From: Anaerostipes hadrus ATCC 29173 = JCM 17467 | Lineage (GTDB): Bacteria; Bacillota; Clostridia; Lachnospirales; Lachnospiraceae | Direction of reading: 5' to 3' | Length of the DNA stretch: 64,000 nt | Assembly (NCBI RefSeq): GCF_030296915.1 | Contig: NZ_AP028031.1 | Coordinates: 263,001 to 327,000, forward strand | In this document: one piece after another, positions 42,871 to 51,143 of the stretch | Layout: every line of letters begins with the position of its first letter | Numbering within the stretch: the stretch's first letter is position 1 | Notes under the pieces: model-generated | Seen by the model: only the letters and a program-made list of their open reading frames with translations | Databases searched by the model: none | Told to the model about the DNA's origin: nothing | Made by a program: the position numbers and the translations under genes

Positions 42871-43040
42871 TATATTCAAGTGATTACAGATATGTACTGA
42901 TACGTTAGTCAGGAATTAACGCCTATGGAGAGTACAGGAACTTGTGAGTAGTACATGAATTGATTCGTTACAAAAGCATACTCGTTGAAGTAGGAATGAA
43001 ACATAAAGGTTTATAACTTTTTATAAGTTTTCAGTAACGG
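42745..43040 (+). ncRNA. Candidate omega RNA / right end of the IS607-type element
   Basis: TnpB guide RNAs cover the 3' end of tnpB and the element's right end. From 42871 the sequence is non-coding, with short inverted repeats (GAGTACAGGAACTTGTGAGTAGTAC region) and a final TTATAA...TTATAA stem at about 43011-43027 before TCAGTAACGG. That would place the guide at the MATE start codon. Structure and end are inferred, not shown. Confidence 0.5.
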
Positions 43041-43043
43041 AAT

Positions 43044-44411
43044 ATGATAATGTCAAAAGATGAATATTTGATCACAGATGCGCCCCTTAAAGCGCTGACT
43101 GTTTTTGCAATGCCCATGATCCTCGGCAGCTTCTTTCAGCAAGTGTATAACATGGCTGATTCGATCATAGTCGGTCAGTTTGTGGGTTCTTCTGCACTTG
43201 CAGCTGTTGGTGCCTGTGCCGCCCTTACGAATGTCTTCATTTGTGTAGCATTGGGTGCGGGTGTAGGTGCGGGTGTGCTTGTGAGCCGCTATTTTGGAGC
43301 TAGAGATTATGGCAAAATGAAAACGATCGTGTCAACATCATTGATCAGTTTTCTGGTCTTAAGTATATTTTTGGGTGTCTTTGGTTTTTGCTTTTCTCAT
43401 TTGATGATGAGTGTATTACAAACACCTGCTGATATATTGAATGAAGCGGTATTGTATCTAAGAGTTTATTTTGTGGGATTTCCATTTTTGTTTATGTATA
43501 ATATTCTTTCAACGATGTTTACTTCAATCGGTGAATCGAAAATACCGTTGGCTCTTTTAATATTCTCATCGATGTTAAATATATTGATGGATCTTTGGAT
43601 GGTAGCTGGACTTGGACTCGGTGTGTTCGGTGCAGCCCTCGCAACTCTCATTGCACAGGGGATTTCCGCAGTGTTGTCACTTTTGATTTTCTTGTGCCGG
43701 ATGCGTCGATATGAAAGTCGCTTTGACTGGTTTGACAGACAGGAGTTACATTCTATGCTTCAAATTGCTGTACCGTCAGTTCTTCAGCAGTCCACAGTGT
43801 CAATTGGCATGATGATCGTACAGGCAGTTGTGAATCCATTCGGTACACAGGCACTTGCAGGATATTCAGCAACGATGAGAGTAGAAAATGTTTTTTCATT
43901 GATATTTGTATCCATTGGTAATGCAGTTTCGCCGTATGTTTCTCAGAATCTTGGTGCAAAGAAGATCGAACGTATCAAAAAGGGATACCATGCTGCATTG
44001 GTGTTAGATATATGTTTCGCAATCCTTGCTTTCATGATCATCGAATCCTTGCATACCCAGATTTCTTCACTGTTCCTAGGGAAAGATGGAACTGCTTTAG
44101 CATATCAGGTGTCTGGAAATTATATGAGATGGCTCGGTTATTTCTTCACCTTCATGGGAATCAAGATGGCAACAGATGGAGTCCTTCGCGGTCTTGGGAT
44201 CATGCGACCATTTCTTGTTGCTAACATGGTAAATCTTGCGATCCGCTTGTCAGTTGCTTTGATTTTTGCACCGCGTTTTGGTATTGCATTTGTCTGGCTC
44301 GCTGTACCAGCTGGCTGGTTTGCCAACTTTCTGATCTCCTATGCGGCACTCAGAAAATCATGGCCAAGTGATAATTGTAATTGCGTAATCAATACGAATG
44401 AGTTATTATAA
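43044..44411 (+). CDS. MATE-family multidrug efflux transporter
   Basis: A 455-aa MATE exporter with 12 predicted helices. The start is MSKDEYLITDAPLKALTVFAMPMILGSFFQQVYNMADSIIVGQFVG, and the mid-protein MATE repeat is around LQIAVPSVLQQSTVSIGMMIVQAVV. It would export drugs or metabolites with Na+ or H+ antiport. Two ATGs (43044, 43050) are possible and neither has a good RBS. The right end of the IS607-type element lies a few bases upstream, so the native promoter and RBS may have been replaced. Confidence 0.9.
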   Translation: MIMSKDEYLITDAPLKALTVFAMPMILGSFFQQVYNMADSIIVGQFVGSSALAAVGACAALTNVFICVALGAGVGAGVLVSRYFGARDYGKMKTIVSTSLISFLVLSIFLGVFGFCFSHLMMSVLQTPADILNEAVLYLRVYFVGFPFLFMYNILSTMFTSIGESKIPLALLIFSSMLNILMDLWMVAGLGLGVFGAALATLIAQGISAVLSLLIFLCRMRRYESRFDWFDRQELHSMLQIAVPSVLQQSTVSIGMMIVQAVVNPFGTQALAGYSATMRVENVFSLIFVSIGNAVSPYVSQNLGAKKIERIKKGYHAALVLDICFAILAFMIIESLHTQISSLFLGKDGTALAYQVSGNYMRWLGYFFTFMGIKMATDGVLRGLGIMRPFLVANMVNLAIRLSVALIFAPRFGIAFVWLAVPAGWFANFLISYAALRKSWPSDNCNCVINTNELL

Positions 44412-44601
44412 TAACAGATAGGTTTTTAAACCAGCAGCGAAAGCTTCTGAAGCCATACGAAGAAGGTTCAACGGACCTTTCTGCCGACAGACGGCAGGAA
44501 AACGGGATATTCATCATTTATCAGAATTCTGAAAATCGCGATTATATCATAAGATACAAAAACGACGCAGACAGTAAAATCGCATACTTTTAAAATGAAT
44601 G
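44412..44601 (+). other. Intergenic stretch with a possible decayed reading frame
   Basis: Between the MATE stop and the terminator the +1 frame is open for about 60 codons without a usable start. It ends at 44593 (QENGIFIIYQNSENRDYI...). The ending looks protein-like but matches nothing that I recognise. Probably the tail of a lost gene. Confidence 0.3.
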
Positions 44602-44634
44602 GGCAGTCCCTCAGGCAGGGACTGTCTATTTTTC
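44602..44634 (+). terminator. Terminator upstream of the AGCS gene
   Basis: Stem CAGTCCCT (44604-44611) / AGGGACTG (44617-44624) with a 5-base loop, followed by TCTATTTTTCT. Ends the MATE transcript. Confidence 0.8.
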
Positions 44635-44716
44635 TGTTGAATTAAAGTAGCTGCAATAAAAATTGTAACTATTGATCCAGATTATTATACGAGAATATCG
44701 TACAAGGAGAGAATTT

Positions 44717-46120
44717 ATGTTAGGAATCATCATTGACAGCATCAGTACTTTTATGTACAGTAAATTGCTAGTAATACTGTTGATCGGAGCGGGAATCTAT
44801 TTTACGATCCGTACAAAACTGCCACAGATGAGATTATTTAAAGATGCCTGCAAAGCCGTTGTAGAAAAGCCAGAAGATGAAAATGGAGTATCATCGTTTC
44901 AGGCATTAATGGTATCTACCGCATCACGAGTTGGAACAGGAAATATCATTGGAGTATCGTCAGCTATCTGCATTGGAGGATTTGGCTCTGTATTCTGGAT
45001 GTGGATCATTGCGATCATCGGAAGTGCATCCGCACTGATCGAAAGTACGCTGGCACAGATTTATAAGAGAAAAGGAAAAGATGGAGAATGTTACGGAGGA
45101 CCGGCATATTACATTGAAGCAGCACTTCACTGCAGACCATTAGCGATCATATTCTGTATTTCCATGATCGCAACGTATGCATTTGGATTTAATATGCTCG
45201 CATCTTATAATTTACAATCTACATTTTCAGGATTCTCATTTTATGATGTAAAATGGACGCCATGGATCATCGGAGGAATTCTTGCAGTGATCACAGGATG
45301 GTGTCTCTTAGGCGGGGGATCAAGAATTGTAAAAGTAACATCTACATTAGTGCCAGCTATGGGGGTTGCATATATTCTGATCTCTGTGATCGTTATGATC
45401 ATCAACCGTGCATATCTGCCAGTTGTATTTTCAAAGATCATCAGCGAAGCATTTGATTTCAAAGCAATTTTTGGTGCATTTGCAGGATCAGCTATGATGC
45501 AGGGAATCAGAAGAGGTCTGTACTCCAATGAAGCAGGTATTGGATCAGCACCAAATGCTTCTGCATCCGCACAAGTAAGTCATCCAATCAAACAGGGTTT
45601 AGTACAGATGTTATCCGTATTCATTGATACCCTGCTTTTATGCACAGCAACAGCCATGATGTGTTTGTCATCAGGAATCGCCCCTGCGCAAGAATTACAG
45701 GGGGCACCATGGGTACAGGCAGCACTGCATGAATCCTTAGGAAACTTCGGACCACTCTTTATCACAGTAGCGATGGTATTGTTTGCATTTACAACACTTC
45801 TTGGGAATTGTTTTTATTGTGATAACTTGTTAAATTATATCCACAAAGGACAGCCATCAAAGACATTCATGAAAGGATTTCGTATAGTATCTGCACTGGT
45901 TGTGTTCATTGGTGCAGGAATGGAAGTTTCTATGCTTTGGAATATTTCAGATGTTTTGATGGGAGTTATGGCACTGATCAATATTCCAGTGATCTTGATT
46001 TTGTCAAATACAGCACTGAAAGCATTGGAGGATTATGAAAAGCAGAAGAAAAATGGAGAGGATCCAGTGTTTAAGACTCGGAATATTGGAATGGAATACG
46101 AGACGGATTATTGGAGCTAG
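44717..46120 (+). CDS. Sodium:alanine/glycine symporter (AGCS family)
   Basis: A 467-aa amino acid carrier with about 11 membrane helices. The family landmarks SSFQALMVSTASRVGTGNIIGV, GGPAYYIE and GIRRGLYSNEAGIGSAPNASA are present. It imports alanine or glycine with Na+ (AgcS, AlsT). The frame opens at 44672, but the ATG at 44717 follows ACAAGGAGAG at the right distance. A terminator lies upstream and the c-di-GMP leader downstream, so it is probably transcribed alone. Confidence 0.93.
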   Translation: MLGIIIDSISTFMYSKLLVILLIGAGIYFTIRTKLPQMRLFKDACKAVVEKPEDENGVSSFQALMVSTASRVGTGNIIGVSSAICIGGFGSVFWMWIIAIIGSASALIESTLAQIYKRKGKDGECYGGPAYYIEAALHCRPLAIIFCISMIATYAFGFNMLASYNLQSTFSGFSFYDVKWTPWIIGGILAVITGWCLLGGGSRIVKVTSTLVPAMGVAYILISVIVMIINRAYLPVVFSKIISEAFDFKAIFGAFAGSAMMQGIRRGLYSNEAGIGSAPNASASAQVSHPIKQGLVQMLSVFIDTLLLCTATAMMCLSSGIAPAQELQGAPWVQAALHESLGNFGPLFITVAMVLFAFTTLLGNCFYCDNLLNYIHKGQPSKTFMKGFRIVSALVVFIGAGMEVSMLWNISDVLMGVMALINIPVILILSNTALKALEDYEKQKKNGEDPVFKTRNIGMEYETDYWS

Positions 46121-46137
46121 ATTTATATTTTTTACTT

Positions 46138-46164
46138 TTGATACTGACATTATCATGGTATAAT
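46138..46164 (+). promoter_or_regulatory. Promoter ahead of the c-di-GMP riboswitch
   Basis: -10 TATAAT at 46159-46164 with a poor -35 (TTGATA at 46138-46143, 15-bp spacer). The predicted start near 46171 coincides with the first base of the aptamer. Confidence 0.6.
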
Positions 46165-46171
46165 TAAAGAA

Positions 46172-46248
46172 AGATTCTAAGCAAAACAGACGAAAGTCTG
46201 TGACGCAAAGCTAAAGGGCCTGTAAAATGGCAGCCGGTTGTAGAAAAT
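46172..46248 (+). promoter_or_regulatory. Cyclic di-GMP-I (GEMM-I) riboswitch aptamer
   Basis: The class I core is clear: GCAAA, the P2 hairpin ACAGAC-GAAA-GTCTGT with its GNRA tetraloop, GTGACGCAAAGCTAAAGGGCC, and GGCAGCCGG. The closing helix P1 is TTCTA (46175-46179) with TAGAA (46241-46245). The ligand-binding G of GCAAA and the 3' C of AGCCGG are in place. An intrinsic terminator follows 6 bases later, so c-di-GMP should control transcription of the operon starting at 46318. Confidence 0.9.
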
Positions 46249-46253
46249 GATAG

Positions 46254-46283
46254 GCACTGTCTGTGTGGCAGTGCTGTTTTATT
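46254..46283 (+). terminator. Expression-platform terminator of the riboswitch
   Basis: Stem GCACTGTC (46254-46261) / GGCAGTGC (46267-46274) with loop TGTGT, followed by TGTTTTATTT. It lies between the aptamer and the first gene, 44 bp before the start codon. Confidence 0.8.
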
Positions 46284-46317
46284 TCATAAGGATGAGATAT
46301 AAAAATGAGGTTATAAG

Positions 46318-47133
46318 ATGAAAAAAAGAAAAATTTTTACTGTTGTATTGATATTTTCTATGTTAATGGCAACTTTGGCAGGATGTGATAAGGCAGATAA
46401 AGTGTCTGACACAACAAAAAAACCTGTTATAAAAATTGGAAGTGACAATTATCCGCCTTATAATTTCCTGAATGAGGATGGTATCCCGACAGGTATAGAT
46501 GTTGAACTGGCAACGGAAGCATTCAGAAGGATGGGGTATAAGACGGAGATCGTTCAGATCAATTGGGAAAAGAAAAAAGAGCTGGTAGAAAGTGGGAAAA
46601 TTGATTGTATCATGGGATGTTTTTCAATGGAAGGGCGACTTAACGATTATCGTTGGGCCGGACCATATATAGCAAGCCGTCAGGTGGTTGCTGTAAATGA
46701 GAACAGTGACATTCATAAATTGAGTGATCTGAAAGGAAAGAATCTTGCAGTCCAGTCTACAACCAAACCGGAAGGTATCTTTCTGAAGCGGACAGATAAG
46801 AGAATTCCAAAACTTGGCAATCTGATCAGTCTTGGACACAGGGAATTGATCTATACATTTCTGGGAAAAGGGTATGTGGATGCTGTGGCTGTGCATGAGG
46901 AATCCATCATTCAGTATATGAAAGATTATGATACAAGCTTCCGCATTCTGAAGGAACCATTGATGGTCGTCGGGATAGGAGCTGCTTTTGCAAAGAATGA
47001 TGACAGAGGAATCTGCGAGCAGATGAAACAGAAGCTGGAAGAAATGCACAAGGATGGTACCTCCCTGAAGATCATAAAAAAATATATGGATGATCCAGAG
47101 AAATATTTGGAGGTGGATGATCTTGGATATTAA
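46318..47133 (+). CDS. Lipoprotein solute-binding protein (SBP_bac_3 type)
   Basis: A 271-aa extracellular lipoprotein. The signal peptide ends in the lipobox LAGC (Cys23). The family 3 amino acid-binding fold follows, with IKIGSDNYPPYNFLNEDGIPTGIDVELATEAFRRMGY, the Asp/Arg ligand region (CIMGCFSMEGRLNDYRWAGPY) and LKGKNLAVQSTT. No ABC permease or ATPase is nearby. The next gene is a sensor kinase that it overlaps by 17 bases, so it more likely presents an amino acid-like ligand to that kinase than serves uptake. First gene behind the c-di-GMP riboswitch. Confidence 0.88.
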   Translation: MKKRKIFTVVLIFSMLMATLAGCDKADKVSDTTKKPVIKIGSDNYPPYNFLNEDGIPTGIDVELATEAFRRMGYKTEIVQINWEKKKELVESGKIDCIMGCFSMEGRLNDYRWAGPYIASRQVVAVNENSDIHKLSDLKGKNLAVQSTTKPEGIFLKRTDKRIPKLGNLISLGHRELIYTFLGKGYVDAVAVHEESIIQYMKDYDTSFRILKEPLMVVGIGAAFAKNDDRGICEQMKQKLEEMHKDGTSLKIIKKYMDDPEKYLEVDDLGY

Positions 47134-49297
47134 TGGAAGAGAAAAAGCAAAACGATTCTGGATAGTTGTTGGTTTGCTTGGCATCTGTATGTTTGTCACT
47201 GCAATTTTTTGTTTTTTTCATACGGAAAAAAACGAAGCTGAGAAAAGAATGGTGGAGATTGTAAACTATGTCAAAGTACAGTGCTCAACCTATACTCATT
47301 ATAATGAATCTTCAGAATCAAAAAGTCTCCTTCGTGCGATCGAAAATGCCAGACAGATGAGTACAAATATTGATATGGAAGTAAAGAATAGAAAGCAGTT
47401 AGACCGAAAGTTTCTGAAAGAGAATCTGCAGTCACTCTGGGTGGATGGTATTCTTGTATTGGATGAAGAAGGAAAGAAAGTCTGTGAATACAGTATGGAT
47501 GAAGGTTTGATGGATGAGATGATTGATTATCTGCAAAAAGATATCATCATGGATTACACAGGATATAAAGAAAGATCTTATTCAGAACGGATTGTCAGAG
47601 GAGATGGATCACGTATCGATATCGCAGCCTGCGCCAGAAAAGATGCCCCAGGGATCGTTGCAGTTTACTATTACACATCTCCGAGATTTATCAGAAATTA
47701 TACTTTAACGATCCAGAGTCTTTTAAAGGGGTACAATACTGAGAAAGACGGGACGATCATCGTTGCAGACAAAGGGAAGATTATTGCCAGTAACGATGAG
47801 AAATTATTGGCACAGGATGTCGCAGACAATGAGATTATTCAGAAAATGAAGAAGCATACAGATAGTCGGCATATCTTTCATCTGAAGAATAAAGGAACTG
47901 GATGCTATGGTATCATGCTGAAACAAAGGGATTATTATATCTACATGTATTTACCAGATAAAGAGGTATTCAGTAATCTGCCACTCAGTGTAACAGGTGT
48001 TGTATTCCTTTATCTTATCATTCTTAGTTTTTTATGGTTCTGGATATATACAACCAATCTGGCACATCAGAAACAGGAACAGGAAAAAGATGAGAAATAT
48101 AAAGCAGAACTTCTGAAATCGGCAAAAAAAGCAGAGGCAGCGAACGAGGCGAAAACTGAGTTTCTCCAGAGGATGAGCCATGATATCCGGACACCGATCA
48201 ATGGAATATGCGGTATGATCGATGTGGCGGAGTATTATGCAGATGATATGGAAAAACAGACAGAATGCAGGACAAAGATCAAAGAAACATCTCATCTGTT
48301 ACTGGAATTGATCAATGAAGTTTTGGATATGAGTAAGCTGGAATCGGACGAAGTAGTTCTGGAAGAAATTCCATTTAATCTAAGCAATATTTCCAAGGAA
48401 ATCTTTGTTGTGATCGAACAGATAGCTGCAGAACAAAATATTCGAATCGTGTGGGAGAAAGAAGAAATCACACACTGGAATCTGCTCGGAAGTCCAGGAT
48501 ATGTAAAAAGGATCATGATGAATATTTTGTCAAATGCGGTAAAATATAATAAAGAAAACGGATATATCTACATCAGCTGCCAGGAATTTACATCGGAGCA
48601 GGAGGGAAGAGTGACGATTGAATTTATCTGCCGAGATACAGGAATTGGTATGACAAAGGATTTCCAGAAACGCCTTTTTGAACCGTTTGCACAGGAGCAT
48701 ACTGGAAGCCGTACAAAATTTTCCGGAACAGGGCTTGGAATGCCGATCACGAAAAAACTGATCGAAAAAATGGGAGGAACGATCACGTTTGAAAGTGAGA
48801 AAGAAAAAGGAACGACCTTTGTGATCAGGATTCCATTTAAAATAGATCAGGATGCTGATCAACGTGAAGAACAGGAAGCTATATCAGAAAAATCTATAAA
48901 AGATCTGAAGATCCTTCTGGTGGAAGATAATGAGCTGAATATGGAAATTGCAGAATTTGTGATTCAGAATGAAGGTGCATCTGTGACGAAAGCATGGAAT
49001 GGCCAAGAAGCTGTTGAGGTATTCAAAAAAAGCAGACCAGATGAATTTGATGTCATTCTGATGGATATCATGATGCCGATCAAGAATGGTTATGAAGCAG
49101 CAAAGATGATCCGTGCACTGGACAGAGATGATGCAAAAACGGTTCCGATCATAGCAATGACGGCAAATGCGTTCACCGAGGATAGATTAAAGTCAAAAGA
49201 ATCGGGAATGAATGAACATATCGCGAAACCTATAGATGCAAAATTATTAGTAAAAGTGATCAGTGAATTCGTGGAAAATAAAGAGGAGGATTCATAA
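47117..49297 (+). CDS. Hybrid sensor histidine kinase with receiver domain
   Basis: About 726 aa. TM1 is at residues 13-33, an extracellular sensor region of about 250 residues has a dCache-like end (DGTIIVADKGKIIASND), and TM2 is at about 289-313. HisKA follows with [15 protein letters not shown] (His near 354), HATPase_c (NILSNAVKYN, DTGIGM, GTGLGMPI) and a C-terminal REC domain (about 598-715, Asp in LMDIMMP). There is no DNA-binding output domain. The ATG at 47117 is only 3 bases after GGAGG; the TTG at 47123 is better spaced and may be the true start. The gene overlaps both neighbours. Confidence 0.9.
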   Translation: MILDINGREKAKRFWIVVGLLGICMFVTAIFCFFHTEKNEAEKRMVEIVNYVKVQCSTYTHYNESSESKSLLRAIENARQMSTNIDMEVKNRKQLDRKFLKENLQSLWVDGILVLDEEGKKVCEYSMDEGLMDEMIDYLQKDIIMDYTGYKERSYSERIVRGDGSRIDIAACARKDAPGIVAVYYYTSPRFIRNYTLTIQSLLKGYNTEKDGTIIVADKGKIIASNDEKLLAQDVADNEIIQKMKKHTDSRHIFHLKNKGTGCYGIMLKQRDYYIYMYLPDKEVFSNLPLSVTGVVFLYLIILSFLWFWIYTTNLAHQKQEQEKDEKYKAELLKSAKKAEAANEAKTEFLQRMSHDIRTPINGICGMIDVAEYYADDMEKQTECRTKIKETSHLLLELINEVLDMSKLESDEVVLEEIPFNLSNISKEIFVVIEQIAAEQNIRIVWEKEEITHWNLLGSPGYVKRIMMNILSNAVKYNKENGYIYISCQEFTSEQEGRVTIEFICRDTGIGMTKDFQKRLFEPFAQEHTGSRTKFSGTGLGMPITKKLIEKMGGTITFESEKEKGTTFVIRIPFKIDQDADQREEQEAISEKSIKDLKILLVEDNELNMEIAEFVIQNEGASVTKAWNGQEAVEVFKKSRPDEFDVILMDIMMPIKNGYEAAKMIRALDRDDAKTVPIIAMTANAFTEDRLKSKESGMNEHIAKPIDAKLLVKVISEFVENKEEDS

Positions 49298-51138
49298 TGA
49301 AAAAGAGAAAATGGAATAGAGTTCTTTCTATACTTTTGGTGATGGTGACAGTCATATCACTTATGTCAGGATGTGATAGGAAGAGCGCGAAAAATGAAGA
49401 GAAAGATACGATCACTGTATATTTATGGAGCACAAATCTATATGAAAAATATGCCCCATACATTCAGAAACAGCTTCCAGATATTAATATTGAATTTGTA
49501 GTGGGCAACAATGATCTGGATTTCTATCGGTTTCTTAAGGAAAATGGCGGATTGCCGGATATCATAACTTGCTGTCGTTTTTCACTACATGATGCAAATC
49601 CTCTGAAAGACAGCCTGATGGATCTTTCCACAACCAATGAAGCAGGTGCTGTCTATAATACATATCTCAACAATTTTATGAATCAGGATGGCAGTGTAAA
49701 CTGGCTTCCAGTGTGTGCGGATGCACATGGGTTTGTAGTTAACAAAGACCTTTTTAAAAAGTATCATATTCCTCTGCCAACAGATTACAAAAGTTTTGTT
49801 TCTGCCTGTCAGGCATTCAAAAAAGTGGGGATCCGTGGATTTACGGCAGATTATTTTTATGATTATACTTGCATGGAAACACTGCAGGGACTATCTGCAT
49901 CAGAGCTGTCTACAGCGGCTGGACGTAAATGGCGTACTGTCTATAGTGACCCTGATAATACAAAGAGAGAGGGTTTGGACAGTAAAGTCTGGCCGGAGGC
50001 TTTTGAACGTATGGAGCAATTCATTCAGGATACAGGGTTGAACAAAGATGATCTGAATATGGATTATGATAATGTGATGGAGATGTATAAAAGTGGTAAG
50101 CTTGCTATGTACTTTGGCAGTTCTTCTGGTGTAAAAATATTTCAGGATCAGGGCATTGATACAACATTTCTTCCATTCTTTCAACAAAACGGCGAAAAAT
50201 GGCTGATGACGACACCATATTTTCAGGTGGCGCTGAACCGTAACCTGACAAAGGATGAAACACGCCGGCAGAAAGCAATGAAAGTGTTGAATGTAATGCT
50301 GTCAGAGGATGCACAGAATCGGATCGTTTATGATGGTCAGGATATATTAAGCTATAGTCAGGATGTAGATACACATCTCACAGAATATCTCAAAGATGTC
50401 AGACCTGTGATCGAAGAAAATCATATGTATATTCGAATCGCATCCAATGACTTTTTCAACGTATCCCAAGATGTAGTCTCTAAGATGATTTCAGGAAAAT
50501 ACGATGCCAAACAGGCTTACCAGTCATTTAATACAAAGCTTCTGAAGAAGAAATCTGATTCTGAGAAGATCGTGCTCGATTCAAAGAAAGCTTATTCCAA
50601 TCATTTTCATACCAGCGGGGGGAATGAAGCGTATTCTGTTATGGCAAATACTTTGCGTGGCGTCTATGGTACGGATGTGCTGATCGCAACAGGAAACAGC
50701 TTTACAGGAAGTGTGCGGAAGGCAGGATATACGGAAAAAATGGCTGGCAATATGATCATGCCAAATGATCTTTCAGCTTACAAACAGAAGATGAGTGGGG
50801 CTGAGCTGAAAAAGACGGTCAGAAATTTTGTAGAAGGTTATCAGGGAGGTTTCAATCCATTTAACCGTGGCTCTCTGCCTGTGGTCAGTGGTATTTCTGT
50901 AGAGATCAAGGAAACGGATGATGGTTATACATTAAGTAAAGTTACAAAGAATGGAAAACCAGTTCAGGACGAGGATACCTTTACTGTAACCTGTCTTGCG
51001 ACACCACAACATATGGAATCGTATCCAGCGGGTAAAAACATTGTATTTGATGGAGAGGTGAAAGATACCTGGACAAAATGTGTTTTGAAGGGTGATGCCG
51101 TTCTCGCGAAGCCTGAAGACTATATGACTTTGAGGTGA
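49297..51138 (+). CDS. Lipoprotein: solute-binding protein fused to a 5'-nucleotidase C-terminal domain
   Basis: A 613-aa lipoprotein with lipobox MSGC (Cys26). Residues about 38-420 form an SBP_bac_1-like sugar-binding fold ([65 protein letters not shown]). From about residue 440 the sequence fits the 5'-nucleotidase C-terminal domain ([59 protein letters not shown]). The metallophosphatase domain that normally precedes it is absent, so catalysis is unlikely; nucleotide or ligand binding is inferred. Starts 1 base within the previous stop and lies between two hybrid kinases. Confidence 0.82.
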   Translation: MKKRKWNRVLSILLVMVTVISLMSGCDRKSAKNEEKDTITVYLWSTNLYEKYAPYIQKQLPDINIEFVVGNNDLDFYRFLKENGGLPDIITCCRFSLHDANPLKDSLMDLSTTNEAGAVYNTYLNNFMNQDGSVNWLPVCADAHGFVVNKDLFKKYHIPLPTDYKSFVSACQAFKKVGIRGFTADYFYDYTCMETLQGLSASELSTAAGRKWRTVYSDPDNTKREGLDSKVWPEAFERMEQFIQDTGLNKDDLNMDYDNVMEMYKSGKLAMYFGSSSGVKIFQDQGIDTTFLPFFQQNGEKWLMTTPYFQVALNRNLTKDETRRQKAMKVLNVMLSEDAQNRIVYDGQDILSYSQDVDTHLTEYLKDVRPVIEENHMYIRIASNDFFNVSQDVVSKMISGKYDAKQAYQSFNTKLLKKKSDSEKIVLDSKKAYSNHFHTSGGNEAYSVMANTLRGVYGTDVLIATGNSFTGSVRKAGYTEKMAGNMIMPNDLSAYKQKMSGAELKKTVRNFVEGYQGGFNPFNRGSLPVVSGISVEIKETDDGYTLSKVTKNGKPVQDEDTFTVTCLATPQHMESYPAGKNIVFDGEVKDTWTKCVLKGDAVLAKPEDYMTLR

Positions 51139-51143
51139 GAAGA

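Noticed and set aside
46318..47133. Amino acid ABC importer operon
   Set aside because: A solute-binding lipoprotein is present, but no permease or ATPase gene follows; the neighbours are sensor kinases.
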